From Verrucomicrobiia bacterium (GTDB lineage: Bacteria > Verrucomicrobiota > Verrucomicrobiia > Limisphaerales > DASXHY01), in contig DASPIL010000017.1 of NCBI GenBank assembly GCA_035629175.1, forward strand, positions 27,467 through 91,466: a DNA stretch of 64,000 nucleotides, written 5' to 3'. Each line of letters opens with the position of its first letter. Positions within the stretch are counted from its first letter, which is position 1. A model generated the notes under the pieces. That model had not been told where the DNA came from. It did not search any database and saw only the letters and a list, made by a program, of their open reading frames with translations. Below are positions 17,073 to 26,224 of this stretch, piece after piece. Both the position numbers and the translations under genes were made by a program.

Positions 17073-18572
17073 ATGGATCAGCAGGTATATCTCGGCATCG
17101 ACATCGGCGCGGAAAGCGGACGCCTCATGGCGGGTCTCTGGGACGGAAAACGCATTCAACTGGAGGAACTCCATCGGTTTCCGAACGGCGGTGTGATGAT
17201 CAACGACGGCCTTCGATGGAATGTGCTGGCGATGTGGGCTGAAATCCAGCAAGGCCTCGCGGCGGCTGCAAAGCGCTTCGGCAAACGCATTGTTTCGGTG
17301 GGCGTGGATACGTGGGGTGTTGATTATGTCCTGCTTTCCCAAAGTGGCGAACTGCTTGGGCATCCCTTTCATTATCGGGACAACCGGACACGCGGCATGT
17401 TTCAGCGCGCGTTCAATCGAGTCCCGCGAGCGGACATTTTCACCGCGACAGGGTTGCAGTTCATGGAGATCAACACGCTGTACCAGCTGCTCGCGCACCA
17501 GAAGAACCATCCAGAATTGTTGAACGCAGCGGAGACGCTGTTGATGATGCCGGACTACCTGCACTTCCTTCTGTCGGGCACACGCACATCGGAATTCACC
17601 ATTGCCACGACAAGCCAGTGCGTGAATCCGCGTAAACGCGCCTGGGACTCGGATTTGTTGCAAAAGCTTGGGCTGCCTGCGCGGATTTTTCCGGAGATCG
17701 TTCCGCCAGGATCCCGCATCGGGCAGCTGAGGCCCCGGGTGGCCGAACGTTCTGGAATTGAGCGGATCAATGTCGTCGCCCCCGCCGCGCACGATACAGG
17801 ATCAGCCGTGGTGGGCGTTCCGTCCGTGCATACGGGCAAGAGCAACTGGGCATACTTGAGTTCGGGAACATGGTCGCTCCTTGGGGTTGAAGTGCGGGAT
17901 GCGTTGCTCTCTCCGCGCGTGCTGGAACTCAACTTCACCAACGAAGGCGGCATCGATGGGACGTATCGGCTCCTGAAGAACATCATGGGGCTTTGGCTCT
18001 TGCAGCAATGCCGCCGGTGCTTTGGCGAGAAGGGACGCACGCTGAGTTACGATGAACTGACCCGGCTGGCTGCCGAGGCCCCGGCCTTTCGTTCATTCGT
18101 GAACCCCGACGACAGCCGTTTTCTAAATCCCGCGGACATGGCGGAGGCGATTCAGTCGTACTGCCGCGAAACGGGCCAGCCTGTGCCTGAAACGGAAGGA
18201 CAACTGGCGCGCTGCATTTTCGAAAGCCTTGCGCTGACCTACGCGGTGGTCCTTGAGGGACTCGAACAATTGACAGGGCAACGGATCGAAGTGCTGCACA
18301 TTGTGGGCGGCGGTTCCCGCAACCAGTTGCTGAACACGTTCACGGCGAATGCTGCCAACCTGCTCGTCGTTGCAGGACCCGTTGAGGCAACCGTGCTCGG
18401 CAACGTCCTCGTTCAGGCCCGCTCAAATGGTGAATTGAAATCCCTCAGCGACATCCGTTCGGTGGTGCGCGCATCCAGCGAAGTTACTGAGTTTGAGCCG
18501 AAACAACCCGACGCATGGAAGGAAGCGCGCTTGCGGTTTGCTGAGCTCCGGAAACTGCAGCCCGCAGCGTAA
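17073..18572 (+). CDS. rhaB: Rhamnulokinase
   Basis: FGGY-family kinase that phosphorylates L-rhamnulose to L-rhamnulose 1-phosphate, cytoplasmic, 499 residues (typical for RhaB). The phosphate-1 loop GIDIGAESGR is at 8-17; SVGVDTWGVDYVLL, RDNRTRGM, GLQFMEINTLYQL and the C-terminal IVGGGSRNQLLNTFTANA are characteristic of RhaB. The ATG at 17073 (MDQQVYLG) is the natural start; the frame is open further upstream only as a shadow of the transporter. rhaA, rhaD and rhaM are not in the window. Confidence 0.92.
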   Translation: MDQQVYLGIDIGAESGRLMAGLWDGKRIQLEELHRFPNGGVMINDGLRWNVLAMWAEIQQGLAAAAKRFGKRIVSVGVDTWGVDYVLLSQSGELLGHPFHYRDNRTRGMFQRAFNRVPRADIFTATGLQFMEINTLYQLLAHQKNHPELLNAAETLLMMPDYLHFLLSGTRTSEFTIATTSQCVNPRKRAWDSDLLQKLGLPARIFPEIVPPGSRIGQLRPRVAERSGIERINVVAPAAHDTGSAVVGVPSVHTGKSNWAYLSSGTWSLLGVEVRDALLSPRVLELNFTNEGGIDGTYRLLKNIMGLWLLQQCRRCFGEKGRTLSYDELTRLAAEAPAFRSFVNPDDSRFLNPADMAEAIQSYCRETGQPVPETEGQLARCIFESLALTYAVVLEGLEQLTGQRIEVLHIVGGGSRNQLLNTFTANAANLLVVAGPVEATVLGNVLVQARSNGELKSLSDIRSVVRASSEVTEFEPKQPDAWKEARLRFAELRKLQPAA

Positions 18573-18881
18573 CTGCCCGCCGTGGGAGCCCGGCTTCGAG
18601 CCAGACGGAAGGAACCTTTTACGATGCGGGTGCGTGGAGACGTTCAAACGGATTTGAACAGGAGGACGTAGAGATAGCGGAGGAAGATGAGTGGGCAAAT
18701 CTTTAATGCTCGGATGGACAACTGATTCGAAGAAGAATCGGAAAACCGAGCATGCCTCCTGGTTCACGATTTTCCAGGCTGCAAGGACGCGTGGCGCCAC
18801 TTATGGAGATGCGTCCGGAGTAATCGAATCCCAAGCGCATTGCTTGACTGAATTGTGTTCTGGCGGGAAGCTTGCCGCCCT
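18573..18881. other. Spacer with a fragment of the dispersed repeat
   Basis: About 310 bases without a convincing gene. At 18657-18689 there is AACAGGAGGACGTAGAGATA and a following AGCGGAGGAAGATG, which is an inverted, diverged copy of the CTCTGCGTGCTCCTGTT module of the 12.5-kb repeats. Nothing else recognised. Confidence 0.6.
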
Positions 18882-19571
18882 ATGTCACCCCTGCCAACTG
18901 TCCTTCGTCACGTTTCAATAATCACGGCTGCAGCGATATTCGCCATCATTTCGGCCCCCGCAGTTTCCGCCGCAGATCCTGAGCCTCAGAAGCCGGCCGG
19001 CAAAACTGAATTGTTCAATGGAAAAGACTACTCAGGCTGGACGTTTGCGTTCCGAACCAATGCGGATCCGAAAGGCACGTGGGGCATTACGAATGGCGTG
19101 TTGCACTGCAACGGGCAGCCCTACGGATACATCCGCACCGAGACCCCGTATCGCGATTACAAGCTGACCGTCGAATGGCGTTTCGTAAAAGTTGCCCCGC
19201 GGGCCGATAACACTGGCATTCTGCTGCACGTACAAGCGCCCGACCAGGTGTGGCCGCGCGCGATCGAATGCCAGGGACAATCGCGCCACCACGGCGACCT
19301 GATTCTCATGGGAAACACCACGTGCAAGGTGAATGATGAGAACAAGACGGGACGCGTGGCGATGAAGGGCGAGCCTAACGAGAAACCTGTCGGCCAATGG
19401 AATAGCTACGAGATCGTTTGCAGCGGAAATACGTTGAAGGCTTCGGTCAACGGGAAGCTGTTGAATGAGGTGACGGATTGCAGCGTGACCTCGGGCTTCA
19501 TCGCGATACAGAGCGAGGGAAGCGAATTCGAGGTGCGGAAGGTGACAATCGAGCCCGCTACGGGGATTTAG
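18882..19571 (+). CDS. Secreted DUF1080 (3-keto-disaccharide hydrolase-like) protein
   Basis: Predicted exported LamG-like protein, 229 residues. A signal peptide is at about 1-30 (SIITAAAIFAIISAPAVSA). The domain opens with LFNGKDYSGWTF, the DUF1080 signature, and continues with GTWGITNGVLHC, DYKLTVEWRF, NTGILLHVQAPDQVWPRAIECQ and WNSYEIVCSGNTLKASVNG. The family, recently linked to hydrolysis of 3-keto-glycosides, is greatly expanded in Verrucomicrobia and Planctomycetes. The ATG at 18882 was preferred to the open frame from 18855. Its 3' end overlaps the convergent Smr gene by 14 bases. Confidence 0.85.
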   Translation: MSPLPTVLRHVSIITAAAIFAIISAPAVSAADPEPQKPAGKTELFNGKDYSGWTFAFRTNADPKGTWGITNGVLHCNGQPYGYIRTETPYRDYKLTVEWRFVKVAPRADNTGILLHVQAPDQVWPRAIECQGQSRHHGDLILMGNTTCKVNDENKTGRVAMKGEPNEKPVGQWNSYEIVCSGNTLKASVNGKLLNEVTDCSVTSGFIAIQSEGSEFEVRKVTIEPATGI

Positions 19572-19848
19572 CTGTCCCGGGCTCGCGCAGCTTGACGAGC
19601 GTAGCGCCCCAGCCGCCCAATTCGGGGTGGTCCAGCGTGAACGACAGCACGTCCGGATGCCTGGCCAGGATCGCGTGAACCCGCGTGCGCAGCTGGCCTG
19701 TTCCCTTGCCATGAATGATGCGCACCTGGAGAATTCCCTTCGCAAGGCACGCCGCCAGGTAATCGGGCACGAGCTCGCCCACCTCCCTGGGACGAAACGT
19801 ATGCAGGTCGAGCACTCCATCGATCGGCAGTTCTATGGGGTCGTCCAT
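19558..19848 (-). CDS. Smr-domain protein
   Basis: Small protein of 96 residues consisting of one Smr (small MutS-related) domain. LDLHTFRP (13-20) replaces the usual LDLHG and IIHGKGTGQLRTRV (about 44-57) is the conserved GKG core. Stand-alone Smr proteins are nucleases or nucleic-acid binders, and newer work on relatives points to cleavage of mRNA on collided ribosomes; which applies here is unknown. Divergent from cstA across 183 bases. Confidence 0.82.
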   Translation of the reverse strand: MDDPIELPIDGVLDLHTFRPREVGELVPDYLAACLAKGILQVRIIHGKGTGQLRTRVHAILARHPDVLSFTLDHPELGGWGATLVKLREPGTAKSP

Positions 19849-20031
19849 TTCGTCAGACGCTACCGCCGCGGCCGGGCGGGTTCAAGGTGCCAGAACCCTG
19901 CGCGGCGCGCATGCTGATCTGCCTCCGCACGCGACGCCCACACTTTCTGAGTTGATCTCGCAGCGGGCGTCTGGTCTACGATGCGGCATTGCATGTAAAA
20001 CGTCCCTGCAGCGAATGGTAGACCAATCCCA

Positions 20032-22365
20032 ATGAAAAAGTTTTTGGCCATGTTGTTTTGGCTGGCGCTTGCCCTTGCCGGAGCGTGGGCGTTTGCAAGC
20101 CTCGCCTTGCATCGAGGCGAGAGGATCAATTCCGCTTACATATTGATCGCGGCATTCTGCACCTACGCCATCGGGTATCGCTTTTATTCCAAATGGATCG
20201 CCGCACGCGTCCTGTTTTTGAACGACCGGCGCGCCACTCCCTGCGAGGTTCAGGACGACGGCAAGGACTTCTGCAAGACGAACAAATGGATCGTGTTCGG
20301 CCATCACTTCGCGGCGATTTCCGGGCCGGGTCCGCTGGTCGGGCCGGTGCTCGCAGCGCAGTTCGGTTTTCTTCCGGGAACGCTCTGGATTTTGATCGGC
20401 GTCGTCCTGGGCGGCGCGGTTCAGGACTTGATCATTCTATTCGCGTCGATGCGCCGCAACGGAAAATCGCTCGGCCAGATGGTGAAGGAGGAATTGAACA
20501 CGCCTGCCGGAACCATCGCGTCGATTTCAATCCTGGCAATAATGATGATCCTCCTCGCGGTGCTTGCGTTGGTGGTCGTGAAGGCGCTGGCGGAAAGCCC
20601 GTGGGGCGTATTCACGGTGGCTGCAACGATTCCGATCGCGCTGTTCATGGGCGGATACCTTCGATTCTGGCGCATTGGCAAGGTGCTTGAAGCATCGGCA
20701 ATCGGGGTCGTGCTGCTGCTGCTCGCCGTCTGGGGCGGGAAGCTGGTGCACGAAAGCGCGTCATGGTCGCAGGCGCTGGCTTTGAACGAGCTGAATCTGG
20801 CGTGGGCAATTATTATTTACGGACTCGCCGCGAGCGTGCTGCCGGTCTGGCTGTTGCTCGCACCGCGTGATTACCTCAGCACCTTCATGAAGCTCGGGAC
20901 CATTCTTGCCCTCGCCACGGGCATCCTGATGCTGTTGCCCGACCTGCAGATGCCCGCGGTGACTTCGTTCATCGATGGGTCGGGGCCGATCGTGGCGGGG
21001 AAAGTCTTTCCATTCTGTTTTATCACGATCGCGTGCGGCGCGATCTCGGGGTTCCACACCCTGATCGCAAGCGGCACGACCCCGAAGATCATCACGCGAG
21101 AATCGTATGCGCGGCCGATTGGTTACGGTGCAATGTGCCTGGAATCGCTTGTCGCGATCATGGCGATGATTGCCGCGTGCACGCTCGATCCAGGTGTCTA
21201 TCTGAGCATGAACATCAAGGGTGACCCTGCGGCGACCGTGGAGAAGGTCAATGCTTACGGGTATTCCGTGACCACCGCACAGATGGAGGCGCTCGCGGAT
21301 GACCTGGGCGAAACGACGCTCTTTGGCCGCACGGGCGGTGCAGCCACCCTGGCGGTGGGAATGGCGCAAATCTTTTCGCGTGTGGTCAGCGGCCGATGGC
21401 TCGACCTGTGGTATCACTTCGCGATTATGTTCGAAGCCCTGTTCATCCTAACAACGCTGGATGCAGGCACGCGCGTGGGACGCTACATTCTGCAGGATTT
21501 TCTGGGTGCGGCTTGGAAGCCGTTGGGCGACACAAAAAGCCTGGGCGGTAATGTGTTGGCCAGCGCACTGATGGTGGCGGGCTGGGGGTATTTTCTGATT
21601 CAAGGGGTGAAGGACCCGCTGGGTGGAATCAACTCGCTTTGGCCGTTGTTTGGAATCGCCAACCAGATGCTTGCCGCAATTGCGCTCTGCCTTGGCACTA
21701 CCATCCTGCTGAAGATGCAATTGCAACCGGGGCAGGACGCGACAACACGGCGGCGCCCCGCGGTCGCATTGATCGCACTGGTTCCACTGGTCTGGCTGCT
21801 GGCAGTGACCTTCACGGCTGGCGTGCAAAAGATCTGGCACAGTGACGCCCGCATCGGTTTTCTCGCACACGCTGAACAGTTAAGGCAGCAGGCACCTGCA
21901 TTGAGCGCTGCGCTCGAAGCGGCACGGCGAGGCGGAGACGCGATCGCCGTGACTGCCGCGGAGAAGGCATTGCGCGCGAACCGCGCGGTGCGATTCAATC
22001 AAACCCTGGATGCATTGGTTGCGGGCGCTTTCCTGGTTCTGGTATCGATCATTGTTTTGATGAGCATTCGCGAGTGGATCCTGCTGCTCGCCCGGCGGAA
22101 AGCGGCGCAATTGAGGGAGGCGCCTATTGTTTGGCTGCCCGAATACGCGGTCGCGGAGGCGCGCCCGCTGCATGTTGCAAGCCTGCTTACCGTGGCGTTC
22201 GCGTTGCTGAAGGAATTGTCTGGCGAGGCGAGGCTCGAGCGGGCGCAGATCGCGCAGCAGGTTCGCTGCGGGGAGGACAACCCTTGCACCCAGGAAAAAA
22301 CGCGCGAGCAACTGTATGTCGAAACGACCGAGCAACAGTTTAATGGTGTTCGGCGCTGTTGTTAG
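20032..22365 (+). CDS. cstA: Carbon starvation protein CstA (pyruvate/peptide transporter family)
   Basis: Large polytopic membrane protein, 777 residues, about sixteen to eighteen hydrophobic segments. Typical family stretches are INSAYILIAAFCTYAIGYRF, FGHHFAAISGPGPLVGPVLA and AVQDLIILFASMRRNGKSLGQ, then GAISGFHTLIASGTTPK and LWPLFGIANQMLAAIAL. CstA and the related BtsT import pyruvate, and peptides have also been proposed. The last ~80 residues are soluble and charged. It lies 16 bases before nadD, so all of cstA-nadD-rsfS may be transcribed together. Confidence 0.92.
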   Translation: MKKFLAMLFWLALALAGAWAFASLALHRGERINSAYILIAAFCTYAIGYRFYSKWIAARVLFLNDRRATPCEVQDDGKDFCKTNKWIVFGHHFAAISGPGPLVGPVLAAQFGFLPGTLWILIGVVLGGAVQDLIILFASMRRNGKSLGQMVKEELNTPAGTIASISILAIMMILLAVLALVVVKALAESPWGVFTVAATIPIALFMGGYLRFWRIGKVLEASAIGVVLLLLAVWGGKLVHESASWSQALALNELNLAWAIIIYGLAASVLPVWLLLAPRDYLSTFMKLGTILALATGILMLLPDLQMPAVTSFIDGSGPIVAGKVFPFCFITIACGAISGFHTLIASGTTPKIITRESYARPIGYGAMCLESLVAIMAMIAACTLDPGVYLSMNIKGDPAATVEKVNAYGYSVTTAQMEALADDLGETTLFGRTGGAATLAVGMAQIFSRVVSGRWLDLWYHFAIMFEALFILTTLDAGTRVGRYILQDFLGAAWKPLGDTKSLGGNVLASALMVAGWGYFLIQGVKDPLGGINSLWPLFGIANQMLAAIALCLGTTILLKMQLQPGQDATTRRRPAVALIALVPLVWLLAVTFTAGVQKIWHSDARIGFLAHAEQLRQQAPALSAALEAARRGGDAIAVTAAEKALRANRAVRFNQTLDALVAGAFLVLVSIIVLMSIREWILLLARRKAAQLREAPIVWLPEYAVAEARPLHVASLLTVAFALLKELSGEARLERAQIAQQVRCGEDNPCTQEKTREQLYVETTEQQFNGVRRCC

Positions 22366-22381
22366 TGAAGGACGTCAATAA

Positions 22382-22954
22382 ATGAAGATCGGACTGTTTG
22401 GCGGCTCGTTCGACCCCGTGCATGTCGGGCACCTCCTCGTAGCCCAGGCAGCCCGGGAGGAACTCGGGCTCGACCGCCTGGTGTTCATTCCCGCCGCGCA
22501 GTCTCCCTTCAAGGCCGGTCTTCAGGCGATCGATGGCCGCCAACGGTTGCGCCTGCTGCGCCTGGCACTCGCGGGATATGATTGGTGCGCGGTGGATGAC
22601 CAGGAAATTGGCCGCGGCGGCATCTCGTATTCCATCGACACGCTGCGTGATTACGCCGTGAAGTTTCCCGGAGCTGAATTGTTTTTCCTGATTGGCGGCG
22701 ACCACGTTGTGCAGCTGCCAAAGTGGCGCGATGCCGAGGAGCTGGCGCGGCTTGCCACTTTCGTGGTCGTACCCCGGCCCGGGCAGGATCACGTTCAGTT
22801 TCCGCCGCCATTCCGGGGACAATTTCTTTCCGGTTTTCCTATTCGCATTTCGTCGTCGGAAATTCGGGCGCGAATCCGCGAGGGACATCCAGTCGGAGCG
22901 CTGCTTCCCCGCGCGGTTGCTGAAGCCATCCACAACAATCGACTTTATCTTTGA
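22382..22954 (+). CDS. nadD: Nicotinate-nucleotide adenylyltransferase
   Basis: Adenylylates nicotinate mononucleotide to deamido-NAD in NAD biosynthesis; cytoplasmic, 190 residues. GLFGGSFDPVHVGH (4-17) is the HxGH nucleotidyl-transferase motif and ISSSEIRARI near 155-164 is the ISSTxIR motif. LVFIPAAQSPFK fits the substrate loop of NadD. The pairing with rsfS directly downstream is widely conserved in bacteria. Confidence 0.95.
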   Translation: MKIGLFGGSFDPVHVGHLLVAQAAREELGLDRLVFIPAAQSPFKAGLQAIDGRQRLRLLRLALAGYDWCAVDDQEIGRGGISYSIDTLRDYAVKFPGAELFFLIGGDHVVQLPKWRDAEELARLATFVVVPRPGQDHVQFPPPFRGQFLSGFPIRISSSEIRARIREGHPVGALLPRAVAEAIHNNRLYL

Positions 22955-22980
22955 GTGTTCGTGGGGCATTTTCCCGGCAC

Positions 22981-23349
22981 ATGGATTCCAAAAAACTCGC
23001 GCTTCTTTGCCGCGAACTGGCAGATAACAAGAAGGCCGAAAATATCACGGTTCTCGATGTCCGCGAGCTGTCTTCGGTGACGGATTATTTTGTGATTGCG
23101 ACAGGAACGAGCGAGCCGCACCTGCGGGCAATCATGGACGAGATTGTTGACTCACTGCGCGACGAGCAGGGGCTGCGTCCGCGGGCGATCGATGGGGCTC
23201 TGCAGACCGCGTGGATTGTTTTGGATTACTTCGACGTGATCGTGCATGTCATGCGCCACGACATGCGGGAAAAATACGACCTTGAGACTTTGTGGGGAGA
23301 TGCGCCTCGAGTGAAGCCGCGAAAGGTGAAGGCTCGTAGCTCGAGCTAA
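22981..23349 (+). CDS. rsfS: Ribosome silencing factor RsfS
   Basis: Binds ribosomal protein uL14 and keeps the subunits apart during slow growth; cytoplasmic, 122 residues (Iojap/DUF143 family). KKAENITVLDVRELSSVTDYFVIATG, then AIDGALQTAWIVLDYFDVIVHVM and REKYDLETLWGDA are the family signature. The ATG at 22981 (MDSKKLALLC) was chosen; the TTG at 22951 would overlap nadD but add ten residues lacking homology. Nothing obvious follows before the convergent PUR-like gene. Confidence 0.93.
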   Translation: MDSKKLALLCRELADNKKAENITVLDVRELSSVTDYFVIATGTSEPHLRAIMDEIVDSLRDEQGLRPRAIDGALQTAWIVLDYFDVIVHVMRHDMREKYDLETLWGDAPRVKPRKVKARSSS

Positions 23350-23370
23350 TTCCGTAAACCCGCGAAGAGG

Positions 23371-23655
23371 TTAAGCTTTGGGAGGGGTTTCTGCAGCCGC
23401 CTTAACCATTTCATCAACCAACCGCTTGAAATCTTCGAGACCCGGGGCCGGAATAATAATGGTGTCGCGGCGGCCACCGACGTCTTCGGTGATGCGGAGA
23501 AAGCGGCCGCGGGGATTTTCCTTCAGCGTGAACACAAACATCTTGCGTTCGATCTGGATGCGGTCGGTCCTCAGAGTGTCCTCGTTAACGGGCGGTTTCG
23601 GAGAGCCGTAGGGTGGACGATTGCCGAAAGGCGAGGGACGTTCGTTAGAGATCAT
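23371..23655 (-). CDS. PUR-alpha-like DNA/RNA-binding protein (DUF3276)
   Basis: Small protein of 94 residues. After a Pro-rich leader, residues 35-85 (ERKMFVFTLKENPRGRFLRI, then RDTIIIPAPGLEDFKRLVDEM) match the bacterial single-domain PUR/DUF3276 proteins, whose Borrelia member BpuR binds nucleic acids. It probably binds single-stranded DNA or RNA, and might regulate translation. GGGA precedes the ATG at 23655 at suitable spacing. A 70-base gap separates it from the DUF4149 gene. Confidence 0.82.
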   Translation of the reverse strand: MISNERPSPFGNRPPYGSPKPPVNEDTLRTDRIQIERKMFVFTLKENPRGRFLRITEDVGGRRDTIIIPAPGLEDFKRLVDEMVKAAAETPPKA

Positions 23656-23727
23656 ACATATTCCCGTGAGACGCCCGAGGCGCTCTTTGGTTTAACGCCG
23701 GTACCTTTGACGATAACCCTGTATTGG

Positions 23728-24255
23728 TCAACCCCGGAATTTTACGGAACTCACGAAACGTGGTGTGTCTGAAGGGTTTGCGAGGCGCCAGAAATGAACC
23801 GCGAGGCAGGCGATTGCTCCGCATTGCGCAAGCAACACAACAACGTGCCATCGTCCGACCGAACGGGCCGCCGCGTCCCGCTCCACGGGCTTGGCCTTTG
23901 CCGAGAAGCGGATCGCATGCGTGGTCTTGAGATGAGGTTGAATCATGTTGCTGCCGACGATTCCATAACCGAGCAATCCAAGCAGGACGATCAGTGGAAG
24001 CTTGCGGGACTTCGGGCGGCCCAGGTAGAGCCATTCCAAAGTCAGATGAATCAAGGCGATGAGGGCGCACACGACAAAAAATTGGAAGTAGTATCCGAGC
24101 AGCACATGCTGAATGCCCGGAGCGAAGTAAGGCATGTTACGCGGCTGCAGGAGAGTGCCCATCGCGGATGACCCGAGCGCCGGGCTTGCAACGACAGTGA
24201 AGAACACGACCCCGCCGAGCCAGATCGCCGCGTTGAATACCCCGATCAATCGCAT
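23728..24255 (-). CDS. DUF4149/TMEM205-like membrane protein
   Basis: Small integral-membrane protein, 175 residues, four predicted helices. The N-terminal MRLIGVFNAAIWLGGVVFFTV and the middle SNMIQPHLKTTHAIRFSA resemble the DUF4149/TMEM205 fold (haem-transport-like or copper-related proteins have been proposed, none shown here). The frame is open from a TTG at 24291; the ATG at 24255 starts directly at the first helix. It is 65 bases downstream of the ECF sigma gene, in the same orientation. Function unknown. Confidence 0.7.
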   Translation of the reverse strand: MRLIGVFNAAIWLGGVVFFTVVASPALGSSAMGTLLQPRNMPYFAPGIQHVLLGYYFQFFVVCALIALIHLTLEWLYLGRPKSRKLPLIVLLGLLGYGIVGSNMIQPHLKTTHAIRFSAKAKPVERDAAARSVGRWHVVVLLAQCGAIACLAVHFWRLANPSDTPRFVSSVKFRG

Positions 24256-24320
24256 AACGCCAATCACGGCCCGACGGTAGGCAAATCCCAATATGCTGCC
24301 AAGCCAGATCGCCTCGGCCC

Positions 24321-24932
24321 CTAAAGCATCTCCTTCCCGAGCCGCCCCACCTCATCGCGAATCATCGCATCGATTCGGGTCTTGTTCACGTACACATTGT
24401 TCTTCTGGATGTTGAACGTGGCTGCCACCTTTTCCGGCGCCCAGCCTTTGTGCACATACAGATCGTAGATCTGGTATTTCAGTGGATCGATCCGGCGCTT
24501 CACGTTCCCTTCCGCAGCCGCGATCAGGCTGCGCTTCCATTCCGCATCCCACGTGTCAGCGGATATGTCCACGGTCGGATCCGGAATGCGTTCGATCGTG
24601 CGCGTGCCGGTTTGTGTTTCGCTGTCATGCACCATCACTGGACCACGCTTCCGCAATTGATCCGTAATCCGCCAGCGGGTCATCGTCAGCAGCCAGTTCT
24701 TGAACGAGCCGAGCGATGGATCGTACTTGAACGTCGGAATGTGGCGGGCGACGGACACAATCGTCTCCTGCACGACGTCCTGCGCCTCCGTGCGGGTTAA
24801 TCCGGCCTTCAAGGAAATGTCGAAAATCAGCCGGGAATAAATATTGTAGAAGTCCTGCCAACTTGCCTGGTCCTGGAGGTCTTTCAACCGGTTTAGCAAC
24901 GACGCTCGCGTCGGGATCAACTCGTCTGGCAT
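24321..24932 (-). CDS. ECF RNA polymerase sigma factor
   Basis: Extracytoplasmic-function sigma factor, 203 residues from the ATG at 24932 (MPDELIPTRASLL). Region 2 contains FYNIYSRLIFDISLKAGLTRTEAQDVVQETIVSV and KYDPSLGSFKNWLLTMTRWRITDQ; region 4 ends in WAPEKVAATFNIQKNNVYVNKTRI, an HTH. The opening and the wide linker between the regions are as seen in ECF subfamilies of Verrucomicrobia and Planctomycetes. There is no anti-sigma gene next to it. It is divergent from ychF over ~130 bases. Confidence 0.82.
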   Translation of the reverse strand: MPDELIPTRASLLNRLKDLQDQASWQDFYNIYSRLIFDISLKAGLTRTEAQDVVQETIVSVARHIPTFKYDPSLGSFKNWLLTMTRWRITDQLRKRGPVMVHDSETQTGTRTIERIPDPTVDISADTWDAEWKRSLIAAAEGNVKRRIDPLKYQIYDLYVHKGWAPEKVAATFNIQKNNVYVNKTRIDAMIRDEVGRLGKEML

Positions 24933-25062
24933 CGCGGCATAGTAAAGGATTTCGGCCATCCACTTGGCAACATAAATGCAACAGATCCCGCTTGTTTTGG
25001 GCGGCCCGACTGAGCACTGTATCAGACCTATTTTGCCGTGCTCCGGGCACGCCCTGATTTTT

Positions 25063-26166
25063 ATGTTGAGAGCTGGAATTGTCGGGTTGCCCAATGTGGG
25101 CAAATCCACCCTGTTTAACGCCGTCACTCGCACCCGAAAGGCCGAGGCGGCGAATTACCCTTTTTGCACCATCGACCCCAACGTGGGCATTGTGACCGTG
25201 CCGGATCCGCGCCTGGAACCGCTCTCACGCGTTGCCAAGACGAGTGTCATTGTTCCGGCCGCGGTGGAATTCGTGGACATCGCCGGCTTGGTGAAAGGTG
25301 CGGCGCAGGGTGAAGGGCTCGGCAACAAGTTCCTCAGCCACATCCGTGAAGTGGATGCGATCGTGCAGGTCGTTCGTTGCTTTGAAGATCCCGACATTCA
25401 CCACGTCGCGGGCAGCGTCAATCCCGTGCGTGACATCGAGGTGATCAACACGGAACTCGTGCTTGCCGACCTCGACGCAGTGAAGAAGCGCCGCGAGCGG
25501 CTGGCCAAGGACGTGAAACGAGGGGAAAAGGCGGCGGTGGCGGAAGACGCAGTCCTGACGAAGATTGAACCTGTCCTCGACTCGGGCAAACCCGCGCTGA
25601 CGGTAACCTTGACGCCCGAGGAGAAGGTGTTGTCAAAGTCGTTCTACCTTCTGACCGACAAGCCGACGATTTTCGCGTGCAATGTGAAGGAATCGGAACT
25701 GGCCACGGGCGATCAGAATCCATTCGTGCTGCAGGTGCGCGAATATGTGAAGACGCATCTCGCCTGTGAAGCCGTCGTGATCAGCGCGCAGATCGAGAGC
25801 GACCTGATTGACCTCTCACCGGAGGAAGCAAAGGCATTCCTTCAAGAGTTGGGGGTGCAGGAAAGCGGCGTTGGACAATTGATTCGCGCGACGTACCACC
25901 TGCTTGGATTGCGCACCTACTTTACTGCTGGTGAAAAGGAAGTGCGCGCGTGGACGATTCACGCGGGCGATACGGCGCCGAAGGCGGCGGGCGTCATTCA
26001 CAGCGATTTCGAACGCGGCTTCATCAAGGCGGAAACGGTCGCCTACGACGCTCTCATGCAATGCGGCTCCGTCGCTGCGGCACGCGAAAAGGGTTTGTAT
26101 CGCATGGAAGGCAAGGAATACGTCGTCAAGGACGGTGACGTTCTCCTCTTCAAGTTCAACGTGTAG
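25063..26166 (+). CDS. ychF: Redox-regulated ATPase YchF (Obg-like)
   Basis: Universally conserved Obg-family P-loop protein, 367 residues, that prefers ATP and associates with ribosomes. G1 is GLPNVGKST (8-16), switch region CTIDPNVG, G3 is DIAGLVKGA, and NVKE is the altered G4 that loosens GTP specificity. The C-terminal TGS domain covers about 280-367 ([38 protein letters not shown]). The ATG at 25063 (MLRAGIVG) is right; the open frame from 24976 is not homologous. Confidence 0.95.
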   Translation: MLRAGIVGLPNVGKSTLFNAVTRTRKAEAANYPFCTIDPNVGIVTVPDPRLEPLSRVAKTSVIVPAAVEFVDIAGLVKGAAQGEGLGNKFLSHIREVDAIVQVVRCFEDPDIHHVAGSVNPVRDIEVINTELVLADLDAVKKRRERLAKDVKRGEKAAVAEDAVLTKIEPVLDSGKPALTVTLTPEEKVLSKSFYLLTDKPTIFACNVKESELATGDQNPFVLQVREYVKTHLACEAVVISAQIESDLIDLSPEEAKAFLQELGVQESGVGQLIRATYHLLGLRTYFTAGEKEVRAWTIHAGDTAPKAAGVIHSDFERGFIKAETVAYDALMQCGSVAAAREKGLYRMEGKEYVVKDGDVLLFKFNV

Positions 26167-26224
26167 ATTGAATGGGGGCGCCAACCCCAAGTGACAATTG
26201 ACGTTCGGCGGCAATGTTGGCGGC

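Noticed and set aside
26167..26197. GGGG...CCCC mini-hairpin after ychF as a terminator
   Set aside because: Only a 4-bp stem and no T-run; too weak to call.
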